From positions 1-24,592 of the forward strand of contig CAZDRI010000024.1 of assembly GCA_964508055.1 (NCBI GenBank): DNA of 24,592 bases, read 5' to 3'. Both the position numbers and the translations under genes were made by a program. The stretch is from CAZDRI01 sp964508055. Its GTDB lineage: Bacteria > Pseudomonadota > Gammaproteobacteria > PS1 > Pseudothioglobaceae. Below are positions 1 to 8,804 of the stretch, piece after piece (within the stretch, counting starts at the first letter, position 1; each line of letters begins with the position of its first letter). The notes beneath the pieces are model-generated. The model did not search any database. It had not been told where the DNA came from and saw nothing but the letters and a program-made list of their open reading frames with translations.

Positions 1-7
1 AAATATT

Positions 8-22
8 CTAAATTAAATTTAG
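8..22 (-). terminator. Weak hairpin downstream of purD
   Basis: A short AT-only palindrome (CTAAAT, 3-nt loop, ATTTAG) lies about 50 bases past the purD stop codon. On the minus strand it is followed by an A/T-rich stretch. It is the only candidate for the end of the long minus-strand operon inside the window. The stem is weak and the run of T is poor, so this is a tentative call. Confidence 0.25.
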
Positions 23-69
23 TATTTTGCTGTTAATTCAGGTTGGACTAATTAAAATCAATGATACTT

Positions 70-1344
70 TTAGAGTCCTATAAAGGCTTTATTACCAATA
101 TCTCTACGGTAATATTTATTATCCCAAATGACTTTATTTGCTAAATTATAGGCTTTACTTTGAGCATCTTTAATATCCTCTCCTAATGCAGTAGCACAAA
201 GAACTCTTCCACCATTAGATAATAGCTTGTTATTTTTATATATAGTTCCAGCATGAAATATTTTTAAATTTTCATTATCTTTAGGTAGTTTGATTATGTC
301 TCCTTTGCTATATTTATCTGGATAGCCTCTAGCAGCTAATACTACTCCAAGAGCAATTTTTTCACTCCACTCAATTTTTGCCTTATCTAATTTTTTATCT
401 ACTGCCATAAGACATAATGAAGTTAAATCAGACTTTAAACGCATCATAATAGGTTGGGTTTCTGGGTCACCAAATCTACAATTAAACTCTAGAACTTTAA
501 TATTAGAGTTTTCATCTATCATAAGCCCAGCGTATAAAAATCCAGTATAAGGATTGCCTTCCTCAGCCATAGCCTTAACAGTTGGTTTTATTATCTCATC
601 CATAGTTTTTTTAAAGACCATATCATCAACTATTGGTGCAGGAGAGTATGCTCCCATACCTCCAGTATTAGGGCCTTTATCACCATCATCTCTTGCTTTA
701 TGATCTTGAGATGATGCCATTGCTAAAATATTCTTACCATCAACCATAACTATAAAACTTGCTTCTTCACCAGTTAAAAATTCTTCAATAACTACTTTTG
801 AGCCAGCTTTACCAAATTTATTATTAGCTAAAATATCTTCAACAGTGTTATATGCTATTGTTTGATTTTCAGCAATAATAACACCTTTACCAGCAGCTAA
901 GCCGTCTGCTTTTATTACAATTGGACAACCTTTTTCTTTAATATAATTTTTAGCTTTATCAATATCACTAAAAACACCATAATTAGCAGTAGGGATATTA
1001 TGTCTTAATAAGAAATCTTTAGAAAATGCCTTTGAGCCCTCTAATTGAGAAGCGTTTTTAGTAGGTCCAAATATTTTTAACCCAGCTTTTTGAAATTCAT
1101 CAACTATTCCTAAAACTAATGGTGCTTCAGGTCCAACTATAGTAAGGGATATGCTGTTATTTTTAGCAAAATTAATTAATGAATTTATATCAGTTTCTGA
1201 AATGTTTATGTTTTCTACTTTTGCCTCTGTTAGAGTTCCAGCATTACCAGGGGCAACATATACTTTATCTACATTTTCTGATTTTGCACATTGCCAACTA
1301 AGTGCATGCTCTCTCCCGCCTTGACCAATTATTAATATATTCAT
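70..1344 (-). CDS. purD: Phosphoribosylamine--glycine ligase (GAR synthetase)
   Basis: PurD catalyses the ATP-dependent joining of glycine to 5-phosphoribosylamine, the second step of de novo purine synthesis, in the cytosol. The 424-residue length is normal for the family. The N-terminal nucleotide-binding motif GQGGREHALSW is at residues 7-17. The ATP-grasp signature KADGLAAGKGV is near residue 145, and the metal/ATP-binding EFNCRFGDPETQP is near residue 287. The gene is the last of the minus-strand rimP-nusA-infB-rbfA-truB run, 25 bases after truB, so it is probably cotranscribed with it. In many relatives purD is paired with purH instead; this placement looks lineage-specific. The start gives a full N-terminus beginning MNILIIGQGG. 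Confidence 0.96.
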   Translation of the reverse strand: MNILIIGQGGREHALSWQCAKSENVDKVYVAPGNAGTLTEAKVENINISETDINSLINFAKNNSISLTIVGPEAPLVLGIVDEFQKAGLKIFGPTKNASQLEGSKAFSKDFLLRHNIPTANYGVFSDIDKAKNYIKEKGCPIVIKADGLAAGKGVIIAENQTIAYNTVEDILANNKFGKAGSKVVIEEFLTGEEASFIVMVDGKNILAMASSQDHKARDDGDKGPNTGGMGAYSPAPIVDDMVFKKTMDEIIKPTVKAMAEEGNPYTGFLYAGLMIDENSNIKVLEFNCRFGDPETQPIMMRLKSDLTSLCLMAVDKKLDKAKIEWSEKIALGVVLAARGYPDKYSKGDIIKLPKDNENLKIFHAGTIYKNNKLLSNGGRVLCATALGEDIKDAQSKAYNLANKVIWDNKYYRRDIGNKAFIGL

Positions 1345-1369
1345 AATTTAACTTTAAAATAAACCTATT

Positions 1370-2275
1370 TTAGACAAACAAGCGTTTAGGAGCAATATGG
1401 TTCGCATCTTTTATACTCCCTATAGCAATAAACTTTTTGTCATTATTAAAAAGTCTTACATTATCAGAAATATTATTGTTATTTTTTATTTCTATAGTTT
1501 GTCCAAACATAATCTTCTGTGAGTTTTCTTTATCTAAATAAAAGCTATCTAAATTTGGAAGCATATCTTCTAATGGTATAAGAATATCTAAAAGATGATT
1601 ATTATTTTTTATTGCTTGTAATTTATCAAAGCTATAAGAATTATTTATTTTAAATTGAGCAATTTGTGTGCGTCTTAAATTTTTAACATAAGCATAACAA
1701 CCAAGCTCTTCCCCTATATCATTAACTAAACTTCTGATATAAGTACCTTTAGAACATAGAACATCTAATTTTAAAATACCATTATTTAAGTTTAAAAAAT
1801 TTATTGCATAAATTTTAATATTTCTCGGTTTTCTAGCTACTTTTATACCTTTTCTTGCTAATTTATAAAGCGGTTGTCCTTTGTTTTTTAATGCTGAAAA
1901 CATAGGAGGAATTTGTTTTATCTCACCTATATATTTTTTAATAACTGTTAAAACATCTTTATTTGTAATATTATTAAAGCCAGCTGTTTGAGTTATTTCT
2001 CCATCTATATCAAAAGTATTAGTGCTGGCACCTAATTGTGCTGTTAGGACATAGCGTTTATCAGCATCAAGTAAAAATTGTGCTAATTTAGTAGCTTGTC
2101 CAAAACATATTGGCAATAACCCAGTAGCATTTGGGTCAAGAGAGCCGGTATGTCCAGCTTTTTTTGCTAAAAATAATCTTTTAACTTCTTGTAAGGCTTT
2201 GTTTGATGATTTATTTATATCCTTGTCTAATAAAATTACCCCATTTATATTAAATTTTTCATTATTTTTTAACAA
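1370..2275 (-). CDS. truB: tRNA pseudouridine-55 synthase
   Basis: TruB converts U55 of the tRNA T-loop to pseudouridine and also acts as a tRNA chaperone. The protein has 301 residues, typical of bacterial TruB. The catalytic motif GHTGSLDPNATG is at residues 41-52, with Asp47 the expected nucleophile. Further family motifs are the KRYVLTAQLG segment (near residue 73), CSKGTYIRSLVNDIG (near residue 179) and a C-terminal PUA-like region. It follows rbfA in the usual gammaproteobacterial order, but two small genes lie between them. The nearest upstream gene ends only 5 bases before this start. It is followed by purD rather than the rpsO-pnp pair seen in E. coli. Confidence 0.96.
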   Translation of the reverse strand: MLKNNEKFNINGVILLDKDINKSSNKALQEVKRLFLAKKAGHTGSLDPNATGLLPICFGQATKLAQFLLDADKRYVLTAQLGASTNTFDIDGEITQTAGFNNITNKDVLTVIKKYIGEIKQIPPMFSALKNKGQPLYKLARKGIKVARKPRNIKIYAINFLNLNNGILKLDVLCSKGTYIRSLVNDIGEELGCYAYVKNLRRTQIAQFKINNSYSFDKLQAIKNNNHLLDILIPLEDMLPNLDSFYLDKENSQKIMFGQTIEIKNNNNISDNVRLFNNDKKFIAIGSIKDANHIAPKRLFV

Positions 2276-2280
2276 TTGAA

Positions 2281-2460
2281 CTATGGGAGAATTTTTAAAA
2301 GTAGTTTTTTCAAAATTTCAATATGTTCAGTAAAAAACCCTTGAAATAGCATACCTATAGAAGTTGTTAACACTATTATTACTGCAAGCATAATCCCAAA
2401 CATACCTGTTTTTTTACTTGCTAGCTTTTCTCTTTCAAGCAATTCAATTATTGCCGACAT
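2281..2460 (-). CDS. Small single-pass membrane protein, unknown function
   Basis: A 59-codon frame starts with ATG at 2460 and ends with TAG at 2281-2283. The product begins MSAIIELLEREKLASKKTGM, a short charged N-terminus, followed by one hydrophobic segment at about residues 20-41 (MFGIMLAVIIVLTTSIGMLF). A lysine-rich tail (KKLLLKILP) ends it. It is probably a single-pass inner-membrane protein with a cytoplasmic N-terminus. It lies 5 bases after the preceding small gene and 5 bases before truB, with no other gene in the gap, so translational coupling in the operon is likely. I do not recognise the family. The evidence is the tight spacing and the clean membrane-protein composition. Confidence 0.6.
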   Translation of the reverse strand: MSAIIELLEREKLASKKTGMFGIMLAVIIVLTTSIGMLFQGFFTEHIEILKKLLLKILP

Positions 2461-2465
2461 ATTTT

Positions 2466-2708
2466 TTATTTTGATATTTTTAAGGCTTTAGAGTGCAATT
2501 CTTCACTGCTTAGACTTTGATATTTACTTTTATGAACTACTTGAATAACACCTAAACTATTTGTATTAACTTTACTAGTGGTAAATGGATTTTTTTCTTC
2601 TTTTTTATTAGTATAAGAATTTGTATTAATAATTTCAGTTACCTCTGGGTCAAAGCTAACTTCTTTGTAACCAATTTTTTCTTTTAGATATGATTCTATA
2701 AATGACAT
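2466..2708 (-). CDS. Small hypothetical protein between rbfA and truB
   Basis: This is an 80-residue reading from ATG at 2706-2708 (MSFIESYLKEKIGY). An upstream in-frame ATG at 2741 would add 11 residues, but the 80-residue form begins with a better amphipathic segment. Neither start has a clear Shine-Dalgarno. The product is hydrophilic and rich in Asn, Ser, Lys and Thr. It has no signal peptide, membrane segment or cysteine motif, and the middle (about residues 30-50) looks disordered. It lies between rbfA and the small membrane protein gene in the same strand and operon, 5 bases before the latter. The family is unknown, and a link to ribosome maturation or to the neighbouring membrane protein is only suggested by position. 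Confidence 0.5.
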   Translation of the reverse strand: MSFIESYLKEKIGYKEVSFDPEVTEIINTNSYTNKKEEKNPFTTSKVNTNSLGVIQVVHKSKYQSLSSEELHSKALKISK

Positions 2709-2774
2709 ACAACTTGTAAACTTTAATCGCATTGGTTGCAATTATACATTAGCATTTTTTATAAAATATTTTTT

Positions 2775-3122
2775 TTAGTCATTTAGATTTAATAACAACT
2801 CATCAATTCTTATTGCAGTTTTGGCGCTAGAGTCGTATATAAAATTTAGTTTTGGAGTATTTCTAAGATTTATACTGCTTGCAAGTGCTGAGCGCAAAAA
2901 TCCTTGAGACTTATTATTTAAAAGTTTAACTATTTCTTTTGTATTATTTTCTTTTGTATGAAAAAAAACTTTAGCACTAGATAAATCACTGCTAGTAATT
3001 ACTGTAGAAATAGTTATATTTTTAAGGCGCGGGTCTTTAATTTTATTTTTTAGTATTAAAGTTAATTCTCTTAAAATTACTTCATTAATTTTTCCAACTC
3101 TAATTGATTTATTAGCTTGCAT
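2775..3122 (-). CDS. rbfA: 30S ribosome-binding factor A
   Basis: RbfA binds the immature 30S subunit near the 5' end of 16S rRNA and helps late maturation, especially at low temperature. The 115-residue length and single KH-like fold fit the family. The N-terminus (RVGKINEVILRELTLILK) matches the usual start helix. KDPRLKNITISTV, near residue 29, is the conserved family segment, and the C-terminus carries RNTPKLNFIYD followed by a short helix. The gene sits 8 bases downstream of infB, the standard infB-rbfA order, so cotranscription is nearly certain. Confidence 0.94.
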   Translation of the reverse strand: MQANKSIRVGKINEVILRELTLILKNKIKDPRLKNITISTVITSSDLSSAKVFFHTKENNTKEIVKLLNNKSQGFLRSALASSINLRNTPKLNFIYDSSAKTAIRIDELLLNLND

Positions 3123-3130
3123 TTATATTT

Positions 3131-5590
3131 CTATATACTTCGTTTTATTTCAGCTCTTTCAAAAACCTCTATTTGATCTCCTACCTGCACATTATTATAA
3201 TTTTTAACTCCAATACCACATTCAGTCCCAGCTCTAACTTCATTAACACTCTCTTTAAAACGGCGTAATGACTCTAATTCACCCTCAAATATCACTACAT
3301 TATCTCTTAGAACTCTAATAGGGTTATTTCTTTTAACTACACCTTCAGTTACCATACATCCAGCTATATCTCCAATTTTTGGAGCCTTAAAAACATCTCT
3401 TACTTCTGCAAGACCTATAAATTTTTCAGTTAGCTCTGGAGATAATAATCCAGACATTGCTAATTTAATATCATCAATTAATTGATAAATTATGCTGTAG
3501 TAACGAACATCAATCTTTTCTCTTTCTATTAGTTTTCTAGCTACAGAATCAGCTCGGACATTAAAACCGACCATAATAGCATTAGATGCTATAGCTAATG
3601 TCACATCTGATTCATTTATACCGCCTACTCCAGAATGTATTATTTTTATCTTTACTTCATCGGTTGATAATTGTTCTAAGGCATCTACTAAAGCTTGTGC
3701 TGAGCCTTTTACATCTGCTTTTATTAATATACTTAACACACTTACATCGCCTTGCTCCATTTTAGACATAAAGTTTTCTAATTTTTGAGCTTGCTGTTTT
3801 TGTAATTTTGCTTCTCTATCTTTAGTTTGTCTAAATTCTGCTATTTCTCTAGCTTTTTTGTCATTATCTAATACTATAACTTCATCACCTGCATTTGGTA
3901 TTCCTGATAAACCTAAAACTTCAACAGGTGTTGAAGGCGTTGCAGTTCTTATTTGTTTGCCTAAATCATTAGTTAGCGTTCTTATCCTACCATATTCCAA
4001 TCCTGCTAAGATAACATCACCTTTTTCAAGAGTCCCTTCTTTAACTAATATAGTTGCAACTTTACCTCTGCCTTTATCAAGTTTAGCTTCTAAAACAACT
4101 CCTTTAGCTTGAGATTTCACTGGTGCTTTAAGCTCTAATATTTCAGCTTGTAATAAAATATCATTTAAAAGTTCATCAATTCCAAGACCAGTATGAGCAG
4201 ATACTCCTACCATCATAACATCGCCACCCCAATCATCAGGTATAACTTCATTGTTTGCAAGTTCTTGTTTTATTTTTTCAACTTGTGCCCCTTCTTTATC
4301 CATTTTGTTTATAGCAACAATAATAGGTACATTTGCAGCTTTAGCATGTTTGATTGATTCAATAGTCTGAGGCATCACTCCATCATCTTGTGCTACTACT
4401 AAAATTACAATATCAGTTACATTTGCACCTCTTGAACGCATTTTAGAAAAAGCAGCGTGACCAGGAGTATCAATAAATGTTATTTTTTGCTGATTGACAT
4501 TTACTTGATAGGCACCAATATGTTGAGTTATGCCGCCGTGTTCACCTTGAGTAACCTTAGTTTTACGGATATAGTCAAGTATAGATGTTTTACCGTGATC
4601 CACATGACCCATAATAGTAACTATTGGAGCTCTAGGTTCTAATTCAGCTTGAGTGTTTTCTATTTCTGTTAGTAACTCCTCTTCTACCGTACCCACCTCG
4701 CTAACTACAGCTTTATGTCCTAATTCTTCCACAACTAATATTGCTGTTTCTTGGTCAATAACATCATTTATAGTAGCCATTACTCCCATACCCATCATTG
4801 CTTTTAAAACTTCTCCAGCTTTAATTGTCATTTTTAGAGCTAGGTCTGAAACTTTTATATTTTCAGGTATTACGACCTCATGTATTACTGGGTTTACTGG
4901 TTTTACAAATGCATGTTTTGCTTTGGCTTTTTCAGCTATAAGTTGTTGAGCTAGTCTAGTTTTATCTTTTTTCTTTAATCTTCTTCTTGATGATATGCTT
5001 GTATCTATATGTAATTGTTCTTTACTTGATTTTGATAGCTTATCTGGTTTTTCAAACTTTTCTTCATTGATTTGTTTTTCTTTTGGAGTTTTTACTTTTT
5101 CCTTAACTTCTATTACTGGTTTTTTTTCTTCAACTTCTTTTGCTTTTTTCTCTTCTTTGGTTTTTATAATATTTTTTTCTTGTTCTTCTCTTTGTTTTCT
5201 TATTACTTCTAAGCGTTTTTTATCTTGCTCCTGTTGTTTTGCATCAGCAATTTTTGCTTGTTCTAAAGCCTTTTTATGACTTTTTAACACTTCTTTATTG
5301 TCAACAATTCCTTGTGTTTTATTAGTAACTCTTTTTTTCTTTACTTGTATTAAAACACCTTTTTGTTCATTTGCTTTTTTTATCTTGCTTGTTGTTCTAT
5401 TGATAGTTATTTTTGCTTTGCTCTGCCCTCTTTTTTCTTTTAAGTGTTGTAAAAGAGCTGATTTCTCTGACAAATGTACTATAGAATCAATCTTTTTATT
5501 TTTTATACCAGCATCTTCTAACTGCCCTAATAGTTTTTCTGGTGCTATTCTAAGCACTTTAGATAATTCTTCTACAGTAGTATCAGCCAT
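3131..5590 (-). CDS. infB: Translation initiation factor IF-2
   Basis: IF-2 is the GTPase that brings formyl-Met-tRNA to the 30S P site and promotes subunit joining. The 819-residue protein has an N-terminal IF2-N domain (residues 1-55) and a Lys/Glu-rich, probably coiled, linker (about 85-220). A second IF2-N-like domain is near 240-295, followed by the G domain. G1 GHVDHGKTS is near residue 327, DTPGHAAF follows as G3, and NKMD (G4) is near 428. C-terminal beta-barrel and fMet-tRNA-binding domains complete it. It lies 18 bases after nusA and 8 before rbfA. The linker's low-complexity codons produce several long opposite-strand frames that I do not regard as genes. Functionally it pairs with the initiator tRNA at the head of the same operon. 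Confidence 0.97.
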   Translation of the reverse strand: MADTTVEELSKVLRIAPEKLLGQLEDAGIKNKKIDSIVHLSEKSALLQHLKEKRGQSKAKITINRTTSKIKKANEQKGVLIQVKKKRVTNKTQGIVDNKEVLKSHKKALEQAKIADAKQQEQDKKRLEVIRKQREEQEKNIIKTKEEKKAKEVEEKKPVIEVKEKVKTPKEKQINEEKFEKPDKLSKSSKEQLHIDTSISSRRRLKKKDKTRLAQQLIAEKAKAKHAFVKPVNPVIHEVVIPENIKVSDLALKMTIKAGEVLKAMMGMGVMATINDVIDQETAILVVEELGHKAVVSEVGTVEEELLTEIENTQAELEPRAPIVTIMGHVDHGKTSILDYIRKTKVTQGEHGGITQHIGAYQVNVNQQKITFIDTPGHAAFSKMRSRGANVTDIVILVVAQDDGVMPQTIESIKHAKAANVPIIVAINKMDKEGAQVEKIKQELANNEVIPDDWGGDVMMVGVSAHTGLGIDELLNDILLQAEILELKAPVKSQAKGVVLEAKLDKGRGKVATILVKEGTLEKGDVILAGLEYGRIRTLTNDLGKQIRTATPSTPVEVLGLSGIPNAGDEVIVLDNDKKAREIAEFRQTKDREAKLQKQQAQKLENFMSKMEQGDVSVLSILIKADVKGSAQALVDALEQLSTDEVKIKIIHSGVGGINESDVTLAIASNAIMVGFNVRADSVARKLIEREKIDVRYYSIIYQLIDDIKLAMSGLLSPELTEKFIGLAEVRDVFKAPKIGDIAGCMVTEGVVKRNNPIRVLRDNVVIFEGELESLRRFKESVNEVRAGTECGIGVKNYNNVQVGDQIEVFERAEIKRSI

Positions 5591-5608
5591 AATAAATCCT
5601 TTTAAGTT

Positions 5609-7075
5609 TTATTTAAACCATGGAGCTCTTGCTTCCATAATAATAGCTTCAGCTCGGTCTCTATCAATTTCATGAATATCTATTAATTCATCAGTTGATA
5701 ATTCTGCTAAAGCTTCTTGGTCTTTAATACCTTCTTGTACCAAAGCAGCTGCAAGCTCATCGTCTATACCTTTAATTTCAATCAATGTGTTTGAAGACTC
5801 ATCGTCATCTAAAGCTTGTGCTAACAAGGCATCTTGACCTCTATCTTTAAGTTCTTCAACGAAATTCTCATCAAACTCTTCTATTTGAGTTAATTCTTCT
5901 GCACTTGCATCAACTATTTCATCAACAGAAGTATAGCCTTCATCTACTAATATAGCTGCTACATCTTCATCAACACCTAGATTATCAGATAGTTTTTGTT
6001 CAATTACTTTATTTTCTTCTTCTTGTTTTTCATACGCTTGAGATTGTGACATAACATTTAAACGCCATCCAGTTAATTGACTTGCTAATTTTATATTTTG
6101 TCCATTTTTACCAATAGCTTGTGCAAGTTGTTCGTCTTCAACTGCTACATCCATTGAATGTTTATCTTCATCAACAACAATTGATGTAACTTTAACTGGA
6201 GCCATTGCATTTATAACAAATTGAGCAGGATTTTCATCCCACAAAATAACATCAATTCGCTCACCATTTAACTCATTAGATACAGCTTGAACTCTTGAAC
6301 CACGCATACCTATACATGAACCTATAGGGTCTAATCTTCTATCTTTTGCTTTAACTGCAAGTTTAGACCTAAGGCCTGGATCTCTTGCTCCTGCTTTTAT
6401 TTCTATTACTCCTTCTGAGATTTCAGGAACTTCAATTTTAAATAATTCAATCATCATATCCACATCAGTGCGACTAAGTATAATCTGCACACCATAATTT
6501 GATTTAACTTCTTTTATATAGGCTTTAATGCGGTCATTTTTTCTGACGGATTCATTTTCAATCATATCTTTTTTACTAATAATTCCGTCTACTCCTTCTA
6601 AATCTAAATAAACATTACCTCTATCAATTCTTTTAACTGTACCCGCTACTATTTCACCAACTTTTTTAGAATAATCTTTTGCAATGACAGATTTTTCTGC
6701 TTCTCTAACTTTTTGCATAACTACCTGTTTTACAACTTGAGCAGCTATGCGACCAAACTCCATTGGTTCAATTTTTACTTCTTTATAATCACCTACTTGT
6801 AAATTATCAATATTTGATTTGTATATATGTAAATCTTCATTAAAGACCTCTTCACTATCTTCTATTATTTGGGTGCCATCTGCTACCACTAACCATCTTC
6901 TATAAGTTTCAAACTCTCCTGTATTACGATTAACTTCAACTCTAGCATCAATATGCTGATGCTTCTTAATAGTAACGCTAAGAGCCTCTTCTAATGCTAA
7001 AAATATATCTTCACTACTTATATTCTTTTCATTTGAAATAGCTTCAATTGTCAAAAATAAATCTTTATTTTGCAC
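5609..7075 (-). CDS. nusA: Transcription termination/antitermination factor NusA
   Basis: NusA binds RNA polymerase and modulates pausing, termination and antitermination. The protein has 488 residues. Visible parts are the N-terminal polymerase-binding domain (1 to about 125), an S1 domain (about 135-200) with GTVKRIDRGNVYLDLEGVDG, and two KH domains (about 230-345). The KH region includes DPIGSCIGMRGSRVQAV and the GKNGQNIKLASQLTGW motif. Two acidic helix-hairpin repeats (about 365-488), the C-terminal AR1/AR2-type domains of gammaproteobacteria, end with RAPWFK. It starts 9 bases downstream of rimP and is followed by infB, the classic operon order. The acidic C-terminal repeats support a proteobacterial origin. 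Confidence 0.97.
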   Translation of the reverse strand: MQNKDLFLTIEAISNEKNISSEDIFLALEEALSVTIKKHQHIDARVEVNRNTGEFETYRRWLVVADGTQIIEDSEEVFNEDLHIYKSNIDNLQVGDYKEVKIEPMEFGRIAAQVVKQVVMQKVREAEKSVIAKDYSKKVGEIVAGTVKRIDRGNVYLDLEGVDGIISKKDMIENESVRKNDRIKAYIKEVKSNYGVQIILSRTDVDMMIELFKIEVPEISEGVIEIKAGARDPGLRSKLAVKAKDRRLDPIGSCIGMRGSRVQAVSNELNGERIDVILWDENPAQFVINAMAPVKVTSIVVDEDKHSMDVAVEDEQLAQAIGKNGQNIKLASQLTGWRLNVMSQSQAYEKQEEENKVIEQKLSDNLGVDEDVAAILVDEGYTSVDEIVDASAEELTQIEEFDENFVEELKDRGQDALLAQALDDDESSNTLIEIKGIDDELAAALVQEGIKDQEALAELSTDELIDIHEIDRDRAEAIIMEARAPWFK

Positions 7076-7084
7076 CTATATCTC

Positions 7085-7546
7085 CTAAAAATTAGCTATT
7101 AAATTAGCCTTATCAATATCTACAAAGTTAAACTTTATAATTTTTTCATATACTTGTAAATAAAAACAATTATTCATATTATCCACTTCTACTATTAACC
7201 CTTTAAAATTCCTTTGACCGTCAACAGGAATTTTAGTTTTCAACTTTATTTCATTATTTAAACATTTTTCATAATGCTCTATTTTAAAAAGCTTTCTTTC
7301 AATTCCAGGTGATGATACTTCTAAAGTATAAGCATTATTTATAGGGCTATTTACATCTAAAATAGCACTTATAAGTTTACTTACTTTTTCACAATCATCT
7401 AAATTAATGCCTAAATCTGAATCAATATAAACTCTAAGCAAGTTTTTCTTGCCTAAAACTAAATACTCAACTCCATATAACTCATAGCTCATATGCTCTA
7501 AATTAGAAGTGATTAATTTAGTTATATCTTCTTCAATCTTAGACAT
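7085..7546 (-). CDS. rimP: Ribosome maturation factor RimP
   Basis: RimP assists assembly of the 30S subunit. I place the start at ATG 7544-7546, giving a 153-residue protein beginning MSKIEEDITKLITSNLEHMS, which matches the family N-terminus. The frame stays open for 21 more codons upstream, but those run through an intrinsic terminator hairpin and are not expected to be coding. The core motifs are LRVYIDSDLGINLDDCEKVS (about residues 37-56) and TLEVSSPGIERKL (about residues 77-89), both diagnostic for RimP. It is 9 bases upstream of nusA, and the operon promoter precedes the initiator tRNA further upstream. Confidence 0.95.
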   Translation of the reverse strand: MSKIEEDITKLITSNLEHMSYELYGVEYLVLGKKNLLRVYIDSDLGINLDDCEKVSKLISAILDVNSPINNAYTLEVSSPGIERKLFKIEHYEKCLNNEIKLKTKIPVDGQRNFKGLIVEVDNMNNCFYLQVYEKIIKFNFVDIDKANLIANF

Positions 7547-7557
7547 TTTAAAACCTA

Positions 7558-7582
7558 TTAAAAACCCCCTAAAAAGGGGGTT
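7558..7582 (-). terminator. Intrinsic terminator/attenuator between tRNA-fMet and rimP
   Basis: On the minus strand AACCCCC and GGGGGTT form a 7-bp stem around a 6-base loop, followed at once by TTTTTAA. It lies after the initiator tRNA and 12-14 bases before the rimP ATG. It could separate tRNA from rimP-nusA-infB expression, with partial readthrough feeding the operon. Terminators are also known between metY and rimP in E. coli. NusA, encoded just downstream, is a natural candidate for feedback; that is inference. Confidence 0.8.
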
Positions 7583-7620
7583 AAATAAATATCTTTTTGC
7601 TCTTATCAATTTAATGATAC

Positions 7621-7697
<77 letters not shown>

Positions 7698-7710
7698 GCA
7701 AAGAAAAAGA

Positions 7711-7739
7711 ATATTACTCTTTTTTAATGTAGAATTCAA
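7711..7739 (-). promoter_or_regulatory. Sigma70-type promoter for tRNA-fMet and the rimP-purD operon
   Basis: On the minus strand TTGAAT (7734-7739) and TAATAT (7711-7716) are separated by exactly 17 bases. The -10 ends 13 bases before the first tRNA base, giving a short leader. The run from the tRNA to purD shows no other comparable promoter close to a gene start. The divergent gshB gene begins only 24 bases from the -35, so the two transcription units share this short control region. Confidence 0.7.
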
Positions 7740-7762
7740 CCTTTTATATAAAATTTAATAGC

Positions 7763-8731
7763 ATGAGAGAATTAAAAGTTGCAATATTAATGGATAGTAT
7801 TGAGAAATTAAACTCTAAAAAAGATACTACTTTTGCCATGATGTTAGAAGCAAAAAGAAGAGGATACAAAATATTTGTATTTAATACTTATGATATGTAT
7901 ATTGAAAATGAAATAGTTTTTGCTAATACTAAAGAGGTAGATGTCTTTGATGATACTAATAATTGGTATCAGTATAAAAGTGATAAAAAATCTCATAAAG
8001 CAAATTACTTTGATGTCATCATAATGCGCAAAGACCCTCCTTTTAATATAAATTATATTTATGCAACATATCTTTTAGAATTAGCTCAAAATCAAGGAGT
8101 TTTAGTAGTAAATAACCCTAAATCCCTTAGAGATGCTAATGAAAAAATATTCACTCTGCAGTTTTCGCAATGCATCATTGATACTATAGTGTCAGCTAAT
8201 ATTAGTAGCTTAAAAACTTTTGCTACAAAACATAAAAATACAGTAGCAAAACCATTAGGAGCTATGGGAGGAGTGGATGTTTTTAAAGTAGATAATAATG
8301 ATAAAAATATATCTGTTATTTTAGAAAACTTAACAAAGCTTGAAACCACTCCAATAATTATGCAAAGATTTATCCCAGAAATTGAATTTACTGGAGATAA
8401 AAGAATATTGTTGATTAATGGTGAACCAATACCTTATGCTTATTCTAGAAAGGCTAAGAAAGGTGAATTCAGAGCTAATTTAGCTACTGGTGCTATAGGT
8501 GAAGGAGTAGAGCTTACTAAAAGAGATTTTTGGCTTTGTGAACAAATAGCACCAAAGTTAATTGAAATGGAACTTTTATTTGTGGGTATAGATGTTATTG
8601 GAGATTATATTACTGAAATTAATGTAACTAGTCCAACTTGTGTTAGAGAATTAGACAAAATATATAACTTAAATATTGCTGCTATTTTTTTTGAAGTTAT
8701 TTTAGAAAAAATAACTAAGACTTGTAAGTAA
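7763..8731 (+). CDS. gshB: Glutathione synthetase
   Basis: GshB joins gamma-glutamylcysteine and glycine using ATP, the second step of glutathione synthesis. The 322-residue protein has the N-terminal prokaryotic GSH synthetase domain (VAILMDSIEKLNSKKDTT at residues 6-23) and IMRKDPPFN near residue 91. The ATP-grasp domain shows AKPLGAMGGVDVFKV near residue 161. MQRFIPEIEFTGDKRI, GEFRANLATGA and the C-terminal ITEINVTSPTCVREL follow, all characteristic of GshB. It is divergent from the fMet tRNA operon. There is no clear Shine-Dalgarno; the start is set by the MRELKVAILMDS N-terminus. gshA is not in the window. Confidence 0.94.
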   Translation: MRELKVAILMDSIEKLNSKKDTTFAMMLEAKRRGYKIFVFNTYDMYIENEIVFANTKEVDVFDDTNNWYQYKSDKKSHKANYFDVIIMRKDPPFNINYIYATYLLELAQNQGVLVVNNPKSLRDANEKIFTLQFSQCIIDTIVSANISSLKTFATKHKNTVAKPLGAMGGVDVFKVDNNDKNISVILENLTKLETTPIIMQRFIPEIEFTGDKRILLINGEPIPYAYSRKAKKGEFRANLATGAIGEGVELTKRDFWLCEQIAPKLIEMELLFVGIDVIGDYITEINVTSPTCVRELDKIYNLNIAAIFFEVILEKITKTCK

Positions 8732-8775
8732 TTTTGTATAAATACTAGAGGGGCTTTCTTATTGTATAAACTAAG

Positions 8776-8799
8776 AAATGGGTGCTACTTTTGTCTGGC
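8776..8799 (+). other. Small inverted repeat after gshB
   Basis: TTTCTTA and TAAGAAA, seven matching bases, flank a ten-base spacer about 45 bases after the gshB stop. The hairpin could help end gshB transcription, but it is not followed by a run of T, so a terminator role is doubtful. The position is approximate within a few bases. Confidence 0.3.
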
Positions 8800-8804
8800 T
8801 GGAA

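Noticed and set aside
3858..5675. Several plus-strand open frames of 61-125 codons across infB
   Set aside because: They are antisense to the IF-2 gene, rich in Phe/Ser/Leu from the Lys/Glu-rich linker codons, lack ribosome binding sites, and the infB frame has full family motifs.
7547..7609. N-terminal extension of rimP by 21 codons
   Set aside because: It runs across the G-C terminator hairpin after the tRNA and does not resemble the RimP N-terminus; the start at 7546 does.
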